Source: an uncultured Prevotella sp.
Lineage (GTDB): Bacteria > Bacteroidota > Bacteroidia > Bacteroidales > Bacteroidaceae
NCBI GenBank assembly: GCA_900546575.1
Contig: URDM01000029.1
Span: 1-31,844 of the forward strand
Reading direction: 5' to 3'
Length of the DNA: 31,844 bases
Position 1 is the first letter of the stretch, and each line of letters opens with the position of its first letter. The notes below the pieces were generated by a model that saw only the letters and a list, made by a program, of their open reading frames with translations, had not been told where the DNA came from and searched no databases. Of the stretch, positions 1-7,145 are shown piece after piece. The position numbers and the translations under genes are program-made.

Positions 1-109
1 GTTAAATGTCAGCAACTTAACGAGCTGAATTCTTGCACTTTTTATGTCAGATTTATATCTAAATTTTGAACACCCTAGCCATAGCCTCAGTTTTTTGTAT
101 ATAGAAAGG

Positions 110-526
110 TTACAAACCCTTCGAACGCAGGTAATCCTGCAGAATAATCGTTGCACTTATCTCGTCTACCAGCGCCTTGTTCTGGCGTGCCTTACGGCCA
201 ATGCCGCTATCGATTATCGCCTTATGGGCAAGTACCGACGTGAAGCGCTCATCAAAAAACTCAATGGGAATATCGGGCATTTGCTTGCGCCATTGCGAAA
301 CAAACTGCTGGACACGCGCCAAGTTCTCGCTCGGCTGGCCGTTCATCTGGCGTGGTTCGCCTATGACAATGCGCTCAACAGGCTCGCGCGAGACGTAATC
401 CTTAAGATATTTCATAAGGTCGGACGTTGCCACAGTGGCCAATCCGCCTGGAACTATCTGCAATGGATCGGTAACTGCCAAGCCAGTGCGCTTCTTGCCG
501 TAGTCAATTGAAAGTATTCGAGACAA
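110..526 (-). CDS. ruvX: YqgF/RuvX-type Holliday-junction resolvase-like nuclease
   Basis: 138 aa, the normal length for the YqgF/RuvX family (RNase H fold), which acts in pre-16S rRNA processing and has been proposed as a Holliday-junction resolvase. The sequence begins MSRILSIDYGKKRTGLA, with the first acidic catalytic residue at D8. VIGEPRQMNG carries the second (E57), FDERFTS (residues 91-97) is the family DER motif, and VDEISATIIL carries the last acid (D121). The start ATG fits the family N-terminus exactly. It is the last gene of a minus-strand string; the region between it and the upstream SPOR gene is filled by a heptamer-repeat hairpin, so it may have its own expression level. Positions 1-109 downstream hold no recognisable gene or terminator. 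Family assignment is firm; which cellular role dominates cannot be read from sequence. Confidence 0.95.
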   Translation of the reverse strand: MSRILSIDYGKKRTGLAVTDPLQIVPGGLATVATSDLMKYLKDYVSREPVERIVIGEPRQMNGQPSENLARVQQFVSQWRKQMPDIPIEFFDERFTSVLAHKAIIDSGIGRKARQNKALVDEISATIILQDYLRSKGL

Positions 527-533
527 TCTATTA

Positions 534-614
534 TAAGTGTTAAGTGTTAAATGTTAAATGTTAAATGTTAGACCGTAAGTGCCACTAACACTTAACAATT
601 AACACTTAACATTT
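534..614. repeat. Inverted heptamer-repeat hairpin between SPOR gene and ruvX
   Basis: The left arm (534-572) is about five tandem copies of a 7-mer, AAGTGTT drifting to AAATGTT. After a short loop (573-583) the right arm (584-614) carries the same heptamers in inverted orientation (CACTTAA, CAATTAA, CACTTAA, CATTT). The arms can pair over about 26 nt with a few mismatches. It fills almost the whole gap between two co-oriented minus-strand genes. It could act as an mRNA-stabilising or attenuating hairpin; there is no clear T-run, so a simple terminator is not supported. Confidence 0.75.
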
Positions 615-623
615 GAAATACAA

Positions 624-1112
624 TTACTTCTTATACAGCAACCAAGCACCTGGATACTGGCCGATGAGCTGGTCGCGTGAGCTTGCAGCCTCACTCTTTG
701 TTGCGAATGTAGCAGCTACTACGCGATAGAGACCGCGCTCTGAGTTGTACACAATCTGGGCGTTCTTGCCTGCGTTGTTGAGCTGGCTCTGGAGACCCTC
801 GGCGTTAGCCTTAACCGAGAATGAACCTACAACCACACTGAAGTTGCTCAAACCTGAGCCGCTAACAAGAGTGAAATCCTCCGAACGTACAGCTACGTTG
901 TCAGAATTGTCGATAACAGTAGCCTGATTTGCTGGCTTCTCTACGAGCGGAGCTACTACCGGAGCCTGCTCCTGAACTGGCTGAGCAGCCGGCTGCTCGT
1001 GCTTGGCCTGAGCCTTATCGTACATTTTCTTATAGGCACTCTCGTTCGACTTACAGCTTGTGAAAGACAATGCCACGCAGACACCTGCGCACAATACCAA
1101 TGATTTCTTCAT
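624..1112 (-). CDS. SPOR-domain lipoprotein
   Basis: 162 aa. The N-terminus MKKSLVLCAGVCVALSFTSC is a lipoprotein signal peptide whose lipobox (FTSC) puts the lipidated Cys near residue 20. Residues about 35-85 are a low-complexity Pro/Ala/Gln/Val linker. Residues about 88-162 form an SPOR domain (starting SNFSVVVGSFS, then NAEGLQSQLNNAG and LYRVVAATFATKSEA), a fold known to bind denuded peptidoglycan glycans. It is therefore probably an envelope protein working at division sites or in wall remodelling. It stands alone between the MBL hydrolase and ruvX. I saw no convincing TAnnTTTG promoter in 1113-1250 on this strand. The domain call is strong; the specific role is unknown. Confidence 0.9.
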   Translation of the reverse strand: MKKSLVLCAGVCVALSFTSCKSNESAYKKMYDKAQAKHEQPAAQPVQEQAPVVAPLVEKPANQATVIDNSDNVAVRSEDFTLVSGSGLSNFSVVVGSFSVKANAEGLQSQLNNAGKNAQIVYNSERGLYRVVAATFATKSEAASSRDQLIGQYPGAWLLYKK

Positions 1113-1261
1113 ACCAATGTAGTTATTAGAATTTTTGTTTTTAATGTTCTATGTTACAGCACCGCATTCGGGTGCCATTTTAAATGGTGTAGTATGCCAT
1201 TTAGCTGCGAAATTACAAAATATATTATAATATGCGTTGTGTATGGCACATAAAGATTGTT

Positions 1262-1288
1262 AAAAGCAGTCCTTTTGCCCCAAGGGGC
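1262..1288. repeat. Solitary degenerate copy of the 22-bp palindromic repeat
   Basis: AAAAGCAGTCCTTTT followed by GCCCCAA matches the 22-bp unit found in arrays at 5490 and 26246, with one mismatch in the 15-bp palindromic core. It adjoins a small palindrome (GCCCCAAGGGGC, 1277-1288) just past the stop of the MBL-fold gene. On the minus strand it could act as a weak transcription-end hairpin. Confidence 0.5.
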
Positions 1289-1302
1289 TTCATCTGCCTG
1301 CT

Positions 1303-2139
1303 TCAGACGGTTATCACCTGTCCGTCATAAGCCAGCGTCACGCCTTCAGGCATGCGCTGCTGTGCATCGGTATAGAGTCCGATATGGTGGCACACGTGTG
1401 TTATGTAAGTGCGCTTGGCACCTATACTATGCGCAAAGCGTACGGCATCGTCGACCAACTGGTGCGAGTGGTGCTCCTTCTCAAATCGCAAAGCATTGAC
1501 AACAAGTGTCTCCACTCCTTCGAGATAGGGCAGTTCGGTCTCGGCAATGGTCTTCATGTCGGTGATATAGGCAAACGTTCCGATGCGGAAACCGAGTATC
1601 GGCAGCTTGCCGTGCATCACCTGTATGGGCACAATGGTCAAATCGCCTATATGCAAAGGCACATGTGGGAATATCTCGTGCATTTCGAGTCGTGGCACAC
1701 CTGGATAGAGATGGTCGCCAAAGCAATATGGCATTACATTATGAATCTGTCTGCACGTCTTGTCGTCGCCATAAAGCCGTATCGGTCCGAACACCGAGAA
1801 GGGGCGCAAATCGTCGATGCCTCCCACGTGGTCGTAGTGGATATGAGTCATGAGGATTGCGTCGAACGGCTTGAAGGGCAGCGGCATGAGCTGCTGGCGT
1901 ATGTCGGGTCCGCAATCTATGAGCACACGTGTAGTGGCTGACTCGACAAGGGCTACGCAACGTAGACGGTGGTCGCGCGGGTCAGTACTGCGACAAACCT
2001 CACACTGACATCCCAACGACGGAACTCCACCCGACGTTCCTGTGCCCAAGAGGGTCACCTTAAGTGAAGAGTTGTGAGTGAAGAGTGAAGAGTAAAGAGT
2101 GCCGTGTGAAGAATCGGAAGTGGTGTGTGAAGTATCCAT
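1303..2139 (-). CDS. MBL-fold metal-dependent hydrolase (PhnP-like)
   Basis: 278 aa from the ATG at 2139. The core starts VTLLGTGTSGGVPSLGC, followed by cysteines (CQCEVCRS) as in PhnP-like MBL proteins, then the metal-binding THIHYDHVGGIDDLRPF and downstream metal-ligand histidines (VMHGKLP, THVCHHIG). The family hydrolyses phosphodiesters such as cyclic phosphates, but the substrate here is not determinable. The first 27 residues are Ser/Thr/His-rich and encoded by a 7-bp-period repeat (2062-2115); they are not part of the fold. A GTG at 2058, immediately before TLLGTG, is the alternative start and fits the family better. It lies downstream of murB and may be co-transcribed with it across a hairpin repeat. 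The MBL fold is sure; start and substrate are uncertain. Confidence 0.88.
   Translation of the reverse strand: MDTSHTTSDSSHGTLYSSLFTHNSSLKVTLLGTGTSGGVPSLGCQCEVCRSTDPRDHRLRCVALVESATTRVLIDCGPDIRQQLMPLPFKPFDAILMTHIHYDHVGGIDDLRPFSVFGPIRLYGDDKTCRQIHNVMPYCFGDHLYPGVPRLEMHEIFPHVPLHIGDLTIVPIQVMHGKLPILGFRIGTFAYITDMKTIAETELPYLEGVETLVVNALRFEKEHHSHQLVDDAVRFAHSIGAKRTYITHVCHHIGLYTDAQQRMPEGVTLAYDGQVITV
2062..2115. repeat. 7-bp-period repeat within the 5' end of the MBL gene
   Basis: Heptamers AGTGAAG, AGTTGTG, AGTGAAG, AGTGAAG, AGTAAAG and AGTGCCG run in tandem on the plus strand. Seven is not a multiple of three, but the frame stays open, giving a Ser/Leu/Phe/Thr-rich N-terminal stretch. It has the same period and a related composition to the hairpin repeats at 534-614 and 2194-2288. 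Confidence 0.7.
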
Positions 2140-2193
2140 GAAAATGTGAAACGAAAAATATGAAGAGTTATAAATCCTATTGCAGCATCAAAC

Positions 2194-2288
2194 GAAAAGG
2201 GAAAAGTGAAAAGAGAAAAGTGAAAAATCAATATGCCTGCATGCGCTGTGCTTTTCCCTTTTCACTTTTCCCTTTTCACTTTTCCTTT
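2194..2288. repeat. Inverted heptamer-repeat hairpin between murB and the MBL gene
   Basis: The left arm (2194-2228) is GAAAAGG, GAAAAGT, GAAAAGA, GAAAAGT, GAAAAAT. The right arm (2251-2288) is the inverted counterpart (CTTTTCC, CTTTTCA, CTTTTCC, CTTTTCA, CTTTTCC) and runs into the murB stop codon. The loop is about 22 nt. The arms could form a stem of over 30 bp with few mismatches in a murB-MBL transcript. It is a candidate for 3'-end protection or attenuation. Confidence 0.8.
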
Positions 2289-3318
2289 ATATGACGTTCA
2301 CCTCAGGATGAATTTCGATTCCGAACTTGGCTTTCACGTCCTTTATTATCTGCTCGTAAAGCGTCACCACTTCGCCGCCCGTAGCTCCGCCACGATTTAC
2401 AAGCACAAGGGCCTGACGGTCGTGAACCCCTGCCCTACCGAGCGAACGTCCCTTCCATCCGCACTGCTCAATCATCCATCCTGCTGGAATCTTGATGTGC
2501 TCCGGGTCAACCACATAATGCGGCATACCCTCGTATTGTGCTGCAAGGCGCTCGTACACGTCGCGGTCCACCACGGGATTCATGAAGAAACTGCCTGCAT
2601 TGCCCATAACCTTAGGGTCGGGCAACTTTGCCTGACGTATCTCGATGATGGTCTGGCGCAACTGTTCGGCAGTAGGCATTGCTATGCCCTTGCTTTCGAG
2701 CGAATGGCGGATATTGCCGTAGTCAAGGTCGGGAGTGAAGGTGCGCGAGAAGCGGTAGGTGACATGCGTAATGAGGAACTTGTTTTTCCACTCGTGCTTG
2801 AATCGGCTCTGACGATAAGCATACTCGCAGTCGGCATTGAACAGACGCACAACATTGCCCGTAGCTATCTCCACCGCCTCCACATCGAATATCAAGTCCT
2901 TGGCTTCGGCACCATACGCACCTATGTTCTGAACGGCACTGGCTCCCACTTCGCCCGGAATGAGCGAGAGGTTTTCGGCTCCGTGCCATCCGTTTGCCAC
3001 GCTCTCAGCCACGACATCGTCCCATGTCACGCCCGAACCGTAGCTTACGAACACGTCGTCGGCATTCCCAGCGCAAGCGTCAGCCATTACCATAGCCTTG
3101 TCGCGTATGGCAGAATGAACCACAATGCCTTCGAAGTCGCGGGTGAGAAGCAGGTTGCTGCCCTCGCCAACGATGATGAACGGCATATCAGTATGGGCGA
3201 GGATGCCCGCCACCTGACGAGCCTCGTCTACAGTATCAAACTCAAGAAAGCGACGGCATCGAGCCTCAATGCCGAACGTATTGTGCGCCAAAAGGCTGCA
3301 ATCGAGTATGTCCTTCAT
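2287..3318 (-). CDS. murB: UDP-N-acetylmuramate dehydrogenase MurB
   Basis: 343 aa, FAD enzyme that reduces UDP-GlcNAc-enolpyruvate to UDP-MurNAc in cytoplasmic peptidoglycan precursor synthesis. Visible signatures are FIIVGEGSNLLL (FAD/pyrophosphate binding), SLIPGEVGASAVQNIGAYG, the catalytic serine region GNAGSFFMNP, and the C-terminal acidic residue in EIHPEVNVI. The length and insertion pattern match type I (E. coli-like) MurB. The chosen start is the ATG at 3318, which shares its A with the TAA of the upstream lipoprotein gene (TAATG), a typical coupled start. A longer start at 3345 would add nine residues (METNETDNV) inside the upstream gene and is less likely. Confidence 0.95.
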   Translation of the reverse strand: MKDILDCSLLAHNTFGIEARCRRFLEFDTVDEARQVAGILAHTDMPFIIVGEGSNLLLTRDFEGIVVHSAIRDKAMVMADACAGNADDVFVSYGSGVTWDDVVAESVANGWHGAENLSLIPGEVGASAVQNIGAYGAEAKDLIFDVEAVEIATGNVVRLFNADCEYAYRQSRFKHEWKNKFLITHVTYRFSRTFTPDLDYGNIRHSLESKGIAMPTAEQLRQTIIEIRQAKLPDPKVMGNAGSFFMNPVVDRDVYERLAAQYEGMPHYVVDPEHIKIPAGWMIEQCGWKGRSLGRAGVHDRQALVLVNRGGATGGEVVTLYEQIIKDVKAKFGIEIHPEVNVI

Positions 3319-4169
3319 TACATTATCAGTTTCATTAGTTTCCAATGTCTACCCTTGCGGCGGAAAGTCAGCTCGGTCTCCAGACCGTTGGCAATGCCGC
3401 GGATGACGAATATCTTCTGATTGCTCTCCGAATACTTCTGTCCGTAGAGTATATTATATATGGTGGAATGCGGCAGTTCGGGTGCAAACGACAGCCATTG
3501 TTCGGGCGCCAGGATGCCCTCCATGCTTCCGAAGTCGTCGTCGGGATTAGGACCTGTGAACTGAAGCGGGTCGTTGATGCTTGCCACCTGGAACGTCGTG
3601 TCGTTGACAAACTTGTGATAGAACGCCAGGAACGACGCATTCTGGCTGTTGTGCATACTGGTGTTGACCACAGACGTCATCATCCACTGTCCACGTATGC
3701 GATTGAACACATACTGACGCACATGATGGCGCGGCAGATTGATGCGCTCCACCACTACATGGCCTATCGTTGTGTCCTTGACAACATTCATCTGACGCAT
3801 ATTGTCGAATATAAGCGTGTAGAAATCCTGATGCATGAAGAAATGCTCCATCTTCCAACGCTTCTTCGGAACGAACGTGGTGTCGTTGCCATTGACTACC
3901 GGCAACGGGAAAACGATGCGCTTCATCTGCAACTTACGATTTGCCGCGAAGTTGAAGAAGAAGTCGTCGAACAGCTCGTCAGCCGCCTTTGGCATAGGAG
4001 CCTCGGCTATAATCTGATCCAAAGTGTCGGCCATCGCCTCTACACTGTCAGTACGGACACTGTCAGAATCGGCCACCACCGCAGGCTTCTTGTCTGAACA
4101 TCCTGCCGAAGAAAAACAAATCATGCATGCCACAATGGCACACACAACAATCAAAACACCTTTTTTCAT
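3318..4169 (-). CDS. DUF4348-family lipoprotein
   Basis: 283 aa. The N-terminus MKKGVLIVVCAIVACMICFSS is followed by AGC, a lipobox, so the protein is probably lipidated and exported. A short Asp/Ser/Val linker precedes a globular domain (about residues 60-283) with LFDDFFFNFAANRKLQMKRI, FMHQDFYTLIF and a terminal TFRRKGRHWKLMKLIM. This matches the DUF4348 family as I know it from Bacteroidales; no function is established. It is the first gene of an operon with murB (TAATG overlap), suggesting a cell-envelope role. A promoter at 4209-4216 on this strand leaves a short leader of about 35 nt. Confidence 0.8.
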   Translation of the reverse strand: MKKGVLIVVCAIVACMICFSSAGCSDKKPAVVADSDSVRTDSVEAMADTLDQIIAEAPMPKAADELFDDFFFNFAANRKLQMKRIVFPLPVVNGNDTTFVPKKRWKMEHFFMHQDFYTLIFDNMRQMNVVKDTTIGHVVVERINLPRHHVRQYVFNRIRGQWMMTSVVNTSMHNSQNASFLAFYHKFVNDTTFQVASINDPLQFTGPNPDDDFGSMEGILAPEQWLSFAPELPHSTIYNILYGQKYSESNQKIFVIRGIANGLETELTFRRKGRHWKLMKLIM

Positions 4170-4208
4170 ACTACATTGTGGACTTAATTACATCCCTCAA
4201 ATTTTCGG

Positions 4209-4216
4209 CAAAAGTA
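4209..4216 (-). promoter_or_regulatory. Bacteroidota -7 element (TACTTTTG) for DUF4348-murB
   Basis: On the minus strand the sequence reads TACTTTTGCC, matching TAnnTTTG, about 40 nt upstream of the lipoprotein ATG at 4169. No convincing -33 TTTG was seen. It is divergent from the pheS promoter 43 bp away. Confidence 0.6.
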
Positions 4217-4258
4217 CAACTTTATTTCGATATAGTTCTTTATTATACCAAAAAATGT

Positions 4259-4266
4259 TACCTTTG
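4259..4266 (+). promoter_or_regulatory. Bacteroidota -7 element (TACCTTTG) for pheS
   Basis: TACCTTTGCAC matches the Bacteroidota TAnnTTTG consensus with the common GCAC extension, 37 nt upstream of the pheS ATG. The -33 region is AT-rich without a clear TTTG. Confidence 0.75.
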
Positions 4267-4302
4267 CACTGAATTTCAAAGCAAAATATAAAATACAAAG
4301 AT

Positions 4303-5340
4303 ATGATTTTAGAAAAGATAGACCAACTTCTTCAAGAAGTGGGCAATCTCAAGGCAAGCAATGCCGAGGAGATTGAACAGCTCAGACTGAAATATCTAAG
4401 CAAGAAAGGCGAGATTACGGCTCTCATGGCCGACTTCCGCAATGTGGCTGCCGACCAGAAGAAGACTGTCGGAATGAAGATTAACGAGCTGAAGCAGCTC
4501 GCAATGCAGAAAATCAACGAGCTGAAAGAGCAGAACGAGGTGGCAGAAGAGTCGGCTGACGACTTCGACCTGACCCGTTCGGCATACCCAATACAGCTCG
4601 GTACACGCCACCCGCTCAACATTGTCAAGAACCAAATCATCGACATATTCCAACGTATGGGATTCACACTGGCAGAAGGACCGGAGATTGACGACGACCT
4701 GCACGTGTTCACCAAGCTCAACTTCGCAGCCGATCACCCCGCTCGCGATATGCAGGACACGTTCTTCATCGAGCAGAACCCCAACGACGTAACTAAGAAT
4801 ATCCTGCTCCGCTCGCATACATCCAACGACCAGAGCCGCATCATGGAGCACCAGCAGCCGCCTATCCGCGTTATCTGCCCGGGTCGTGTATACCGCAACG
4901 AGGCAATCTCGGCACGCGCACACTGCTTCTTCCATCAGCTCGAAGGACTGTATGTCGACAAGAACGTATCGTTCACCGACCTCAAGCAGGTGCTCCTCAC
5001 CTTCGCTCGCGAGCTGTTCGGTCCGGACACCAAGATACGTCTGCGCCCAAGCTACTTCCCCTTCACCGAGCCAAGTGCAGAAATGGACATCTCGTGCCAC
5101 ATCTGCGGCGGCAAGGGTTGCGGCTTCTGCAAGCACACCGGATGGGTAGAAATTCTCGGTTGCGGTATGGTAGACCCCAACGTTCTTGAGGCTTGCGGCA
5201 TCGACAGCAAGGTTTATACCGGCTACGCTTTCGGTCTCGGCATTGAGCGCATCACCAACCTTAAGTATCGCGTGGCAGACCTCCGTATGTTCTCAGAGAA
5301 CGACACACGATTCCTCGACGAATTCGTATCAGCCGAATAA
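4303..5340 (+). CDS. pheS: Phenylalanine-tRNA ligase alpha subunit
   Basis: 345 aa, the catalytic subunit of the (alpha-beta)2 PheRS that charges tRNA-Phe. The N-terminal coiled-coil arm (about residues 1-85, Lys/Glu/Leu-rich) binds tRNA. The class II core follows: HPLNIVKNQIIDIFQRMGF, LLRSHTSNDQSR, RVICPGRVYRNEAISARAH (motif 2), FTEPSAEMDI, and motif 3 GLGIERITNLKY. A cysteine knuckle (C265, C268, C273, C276; CHICGGKGCGFC) is inserted before WVEILGCGMV and probably binds a metal; the E. coli enzyme lacks it. pheT is not adjacent. The gene has its own promoter and a strong intrinsic terminator at 5387-5453. Confidence 0.98.
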   Translation: MILEKIDQLLQEVGNLKASNAEEIEQLRLKYLSKKGEITALMADFRNVAADQKKTVGMKINELKQLAMQKINELKEQNEVAEESADDFDLTRSAYPIQLGTRHPLNIVKNQIIDIFQRMGFTLAEGPEIDDDLHVFTKLNFAADHPARDMQDTFFIEQNPNDVTKNILLRSHTSNDQSRIMEHQQPPIRVICPGRVYRNEAISARAHCFFHQLEGLYVDKNVSFTDLKQVLLTFARELFGPDTKIRLRPSYFPFTEPSAEMDISCHICGGKGCGFCKHTGWVEILGCGMVDPNVLEACGIDSKVYTGYAFGLGIERITNLKYRVADLRMFSENDTRFLDEFVSAE

Positions 5341-5386
5341 CTCATTCCGGCACCATCCGGAAGCATTCGGACAGAACGACATAAAC

Positions 5387-5453
5387 AAGCGCCTTGAAAG
5401 CGTTAAAGCATTGACCAAGAATGACTTTACGCTCTCAAGGCGCTTCTGTTTTT
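5387..5453 (+). terminator. Intrinsic terminator of pheS
   Basis: A long hairpin pairs AAGCGCCTTGA...GCGTTAAAG (5387-5408) with CTTTACGC...TCAAGGCGCTT (5425-5445) around a 16-nt loop, followed by CTGTTTTT. It lies 47 nt after the pheS stop. Confidence 0.88.
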
Positions 5454-5489
5454 ATACATCTATCGCCAACAGTAAAACCTGCAAAAACC

Positions 5490-5621
5490 AAAAGGACTCC
5501 TTTTGCTCTCAAAAAGGACTCGTTTTACTCTCCAAAAGGACTCGTTTTGCACTTCAAAAGGACTCCTTTTACACTTCAAAAGGACTCCTTTTGCAACCCA
5601 AAAGGATTACATTTTCAGCAC
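5490..5621. repeat. Array of six 22-bp palindromic tandem repeats (array 1)
   Basis: Units start at 5490, 5512, 5534, 5556, 5578 and 5600, exactly 22 bp apart. Each unit is a 15-bp near-palindrome AAAAGGACTC(C/G)TTTT plus a 7-bp linker (GCTCTCA, ACTCTCC, GCACTTC, ACACTTC, GCAACCC). The sixth unit is degenerate (AAAAGGATTACATTTT). The linkers are too short and too similar for a CRISPR. The 479-nt gap 5341-5819 otherwise holds only the pheS terminator and the promoter of the next gene; 5622-5780 shows nothing recognisable. Confidence 0.9.
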
Positions 5622-5789
5622 AACAGAATTTCGGGCAGAAACAAACCGCAGAACGATGGGGTGCCAACGTCATAAACAAAGCAAGCCCACAGAGCGTTAC
5701 GAATAATAACATACGGCAAAAAGTGTTTCAAATCTCCAATTTACTATATGTTTTATGGAATAGCAATACATAGGTACAAAAAATTGTAG

Positions 5790-5797
5790 TACCTTTG
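5790..5797 (+). promoter_or_regulatory. Bacteroidota -7 element (TACCTTTG) for the PLD-family gene
   Basis: TACCTTTGCAC matches TAnnTTTG and lies 23 nt before the ATG at 5820, giving a very short leader. A -33 element is not clear. Confidence 0.72.
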
Positions 5798-5819
5798 CAC
5801 ACATATTATATATATAATA

Positions 5820-7091
5820 ATGAGATTGAAATCAATAATAATTACTTTTATCGCTTGCCTGTGCACAATGGCTGAAGTGTCGGCCCAAACAAGCGACTCG
5901 CTCATAGTAGACAAGCTGGAAGAGGAGGGCGTGAAGTTTTCGGACGACAACAGCGTGACTCTGCTGATGAGCGGTCAGGAGAAATTCGACGACATGTTTC
6001 AGGCTATACGACAGGCACGAAGCAGCATCCATCTGGAATACTTCAACTTTCGCAACGACTCAATAGCCTCACTCCTGTTCGACCTGCTCGCTGAGAAGGC
6101 AAAGGAAGGAGTTGAAGTGCGCGCACTGTTCGACGGATTCGGCAACGACTCAAACAACCAACCGCTGCTGAAACGCCACATCAAGAGCATACGCTCCAAA
6201 GGCATCGAGATATTCGAATTCGACCCCGTACGCTTTCCATGGATTAATCACGTGCTGCATCGCGACCACCGCAAGATTGTTGTCATCGACGGACAGATAG
6301 CCTACACGGGCGGAATGAACGTGGCAGACTACTACATCAAAGGCACCAAGCAGGTGGGCGAATGGCGCGACATGCACTGTCGTATCGACGGCGAAGAGGT
6401 GAACACGCTGCAAGCCATATTCCTCAGAATGTGGAACAAGACTGCCAAGCAGAACATACACGGCGCAAAGTACTTCCGCGGAATACACGGCGGATACTAC
6501 TTCAAAGGACTCAAGCCCGACACCTGCAGCTCTGCCGGCAAGAAGATGGTGGGCATAATCAACCGCGAACCGCGCACATCAAACAAGATTATACGAACAT
6601 TCTACACCAATGCCATCAACTATGCGCAGGACAGCATCAAGCTTGTCAACCCCTACCTCACGCTCAACCATACGCTGAAGAAAGCTCTGCGACGGGCTGT
6701 GAAGCGTGGCGTAAAGGTGGAAGTGATGGTTTCGGCACACAGCGACATTCCGCTTACGCCCGACTGCGTGTTCTACAACGTCCATAAACTGATGAAGCAC
6801 GGAGTAGACGTGTACATCTACGAACCGGGATTTCATCACACCAAGATTATAATGGTGGACGGACGCTTCTGTACTGTGGGTAGCGCAAATCTCAATTCGC
6901 GCAGCCTGCGCTTCGACTACGAAGAGAATGCCGTGATAATCGACCGCTGCACCACCGCACAACTGTCCAAGATGTTCGACCGCGACAAGACAAAGAGCTT
7001 CCTGCTCACCCCAAAGAAGTGGAAGAAATTCCGCACACCGTGGCAGAAATTCGTAGGATGGTTTGCCCATCTGCTTGCCCCGGTGCTGTAA
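5820..7091 (+). CDS. Secreted phospholipase D / cardiolipin synthase-like protein
   Basis: 423 aa with two HKD phosphatidyltransferase motifs: HRKIVVID (H150, K152, D157, followed by GQIAYTGGMN) and HTKIIMVD (H340, K342, D347, followed by GRFCTVGSANLNSRS). The PLD superfamily moves phosphatidyl groups by a phosphohistidine intermediate. Overall order and the C-terminal hydrophobic helix (WFAHLLAPVL) resemble bacterial cardiolipin synthases. Instead of the usual two N-terminal membrane helices, it starts with a cleavable-looking signal peptide (MRLKSIIITFIACLCTMAEVS, then AQ), placing the enzyme in the periplasm or on the inner-membrane outer face. A cardiolipin synthase or an exported phospholipase D are both possible. 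The helicase gene follows after 54 nt and may be read from the same promoter. Confidence 0.9.
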   Translation: MRLKSIIITFIACLCTMAEVSAQTSDSLIVDKLEEEGVKFSDDNSVTLLMSGQEKFDDMFQAIRQARSSIHLEYFNFRNDSIASLLFDLLAEKAKEGVEVRALFDGFGNDSNNQPLLKRHIKSIRSKGIEIFEFDPVRFPWINHVLHRDHRKIVVIDGQIAYTGGMNVADYYIKGTKQVGEWRDMHCRIDGEEVNTLQAIFLRMWNKTAKQNIHGAKYFRGIHGGYYFKGLKPDTCSSAGKKMVGIINREPRTSNKIIRTFYTNAINYAQDSIKLVNPYLTLNHTLKKALRRAVKRGVKVEVMVSAHSDIPLTPDCVFYNVHKLMKHGVDVYIYEPGFHHTKIIMVDGRFCTVGSANLNSRSLRFDYEENAVIIDRCTTAQLSKMFDRDKTKSFLLTPKKWKKFRTPWQKFVGWFAHLLAPVL

Positions 7092-7145
7092 ACCCACCAT
7101 ACAGTGGTGGCATACAAACATTCAATAACAATTAACAACAAGACA

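Noticed and set aside
44..511. 155-codon plus-strand frame opposite ruvX
   Set aside because: It runs antisense through all conserved YqgF motifs and has no independent support.
2233..3420. 395-codon open frame on the plus strand opposite murB
   Set aside because: It is antisense to a clear MurB coding region, has no family signature, no promoter or ribosome-binding context, and its composition is the mirror of murB codon use.
4396..5136. 246-codon open frame opposite pheS
   Set aside because: Antisense shadow of a conserved tRNA synthetase; no recognisable domain.
5490..5621. CRISPR array
   Set aside because: The repeats are 22 bp back to back with 7-bp similar linkers; there are no unique spacers of about 30 bp and no cas gene in the window.
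5186..5773. Protein-coding gene through the 22-bp repeats (195 codons)
   Set aside because: The frame starts inside pheS, passes through the pheS terminator and a palindromic array; several frames are open there because the repeat lacks stops.
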